Made by a program: the position numbers and the translations under genes | Shown: piece after piece, positions 12,446 through 12,457 of the stretch | Layout: every line of letters begins with the position of its first letter | How positions within the stretch are numbered: position 1 is the stretch's first letter | The notes under the pieces: generated by a model | What the model was told of the DNA's origin: nothing | What the model saw: only the letters and a program-made list of their open reading frames with translations | Databases searched by the model: none | From: Candidatus Dormiibacterota bacterium | Lineage (GTDB): Bacteria > Chloroflexota > Dormibacteria > Aeolococcales > Bog-877 | Assembly: GCA_003135035.1 (NCBI GenBank) | Contig: PLDE01000246.1 | Span: 2,619 to 15,075, forward strand | Direction: 5' to 3' | Length of the DNA stretch: 12,457 nucleotides

Positions 12446-12457
12446 ATACCTCCCCCC

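Overview
The window looks like a chromosomal segment of a high-GC actinomycete-type bacterium. The evidence is GC-rich codon use, frequent GTG/TTG starts, 4-bp start/stop overlaps, families common in Actinomycetota (actinobacterial nitrobindin, MpaB/DUF2236, EthD, YHYH lipoprotein, DtxR) and several genes with a TANNNT -10 box exactly 6 nt before the start codon, as in leaderless transcripts. I cannot name the genus. An Acidimicrobiia-like lineage is a guess.

Layout, left to right. (1) Positions 1-1831 hold a divergent pair: a YceI-family gene on the minus strand, cut by the window edge, and on the plus strand a MarR regulator translationally coupled to an unusual protein with two tandem PCP_red-type domains. 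A small palindrome lies between the two units. (2) Positions 1851-3004, minus strand, hold a two-gene operon: a DUF4097/SHOCT-like envelope-stress type protein, then a DUF2089 zinc-ribbon/HTH regulator overlapping it by a TTGA junction. (3) A small two-TM protein (plus) runs 113 bp into the convergent 3' end of a DtxR-like regulator. That regulator is divergent from a ferritin/R2-like diiron protein. (4) The diiron gene converges on a nitrobindin-like heme protein, which is divergent from an MpaB/DUF2236 oxygenase-like protein. MpaB converges on a histidine phosphatase across a hairpin that contains both stop codons.

(5) tRNA-Pro(CGG) is followed by a Phd/VapC-type toxin-antitoxin pair and a short terminator. 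(6) A minus-strand operon encodes a six-TM protein and a small winged-helix regulator, preceded by a cluster of overlapping palindromes that look like the operator. (7) An alpha/beta hydrolase is interrupted by an in-frame TAG where the family normally has Trp, so the catalytic Asp and His fall after the stop. (8) The right end carries an EthD-like small protein and a YHYH-family lipoprotein, both minus strand.

I see no phage, CRISPR, insertion sequence or biosynthetic cluster. The points most worth a second look are the MarR/tandem PCP_red/YceI unit, the DtxR paralogue that appears to lack most primary metal ligands, the palindrome cluster before the six-TM/winged-helix operon, the DUF4097-DUF2089 operon with its AT-rich palindromic promoter, and the amber-interrupted hydrolase.
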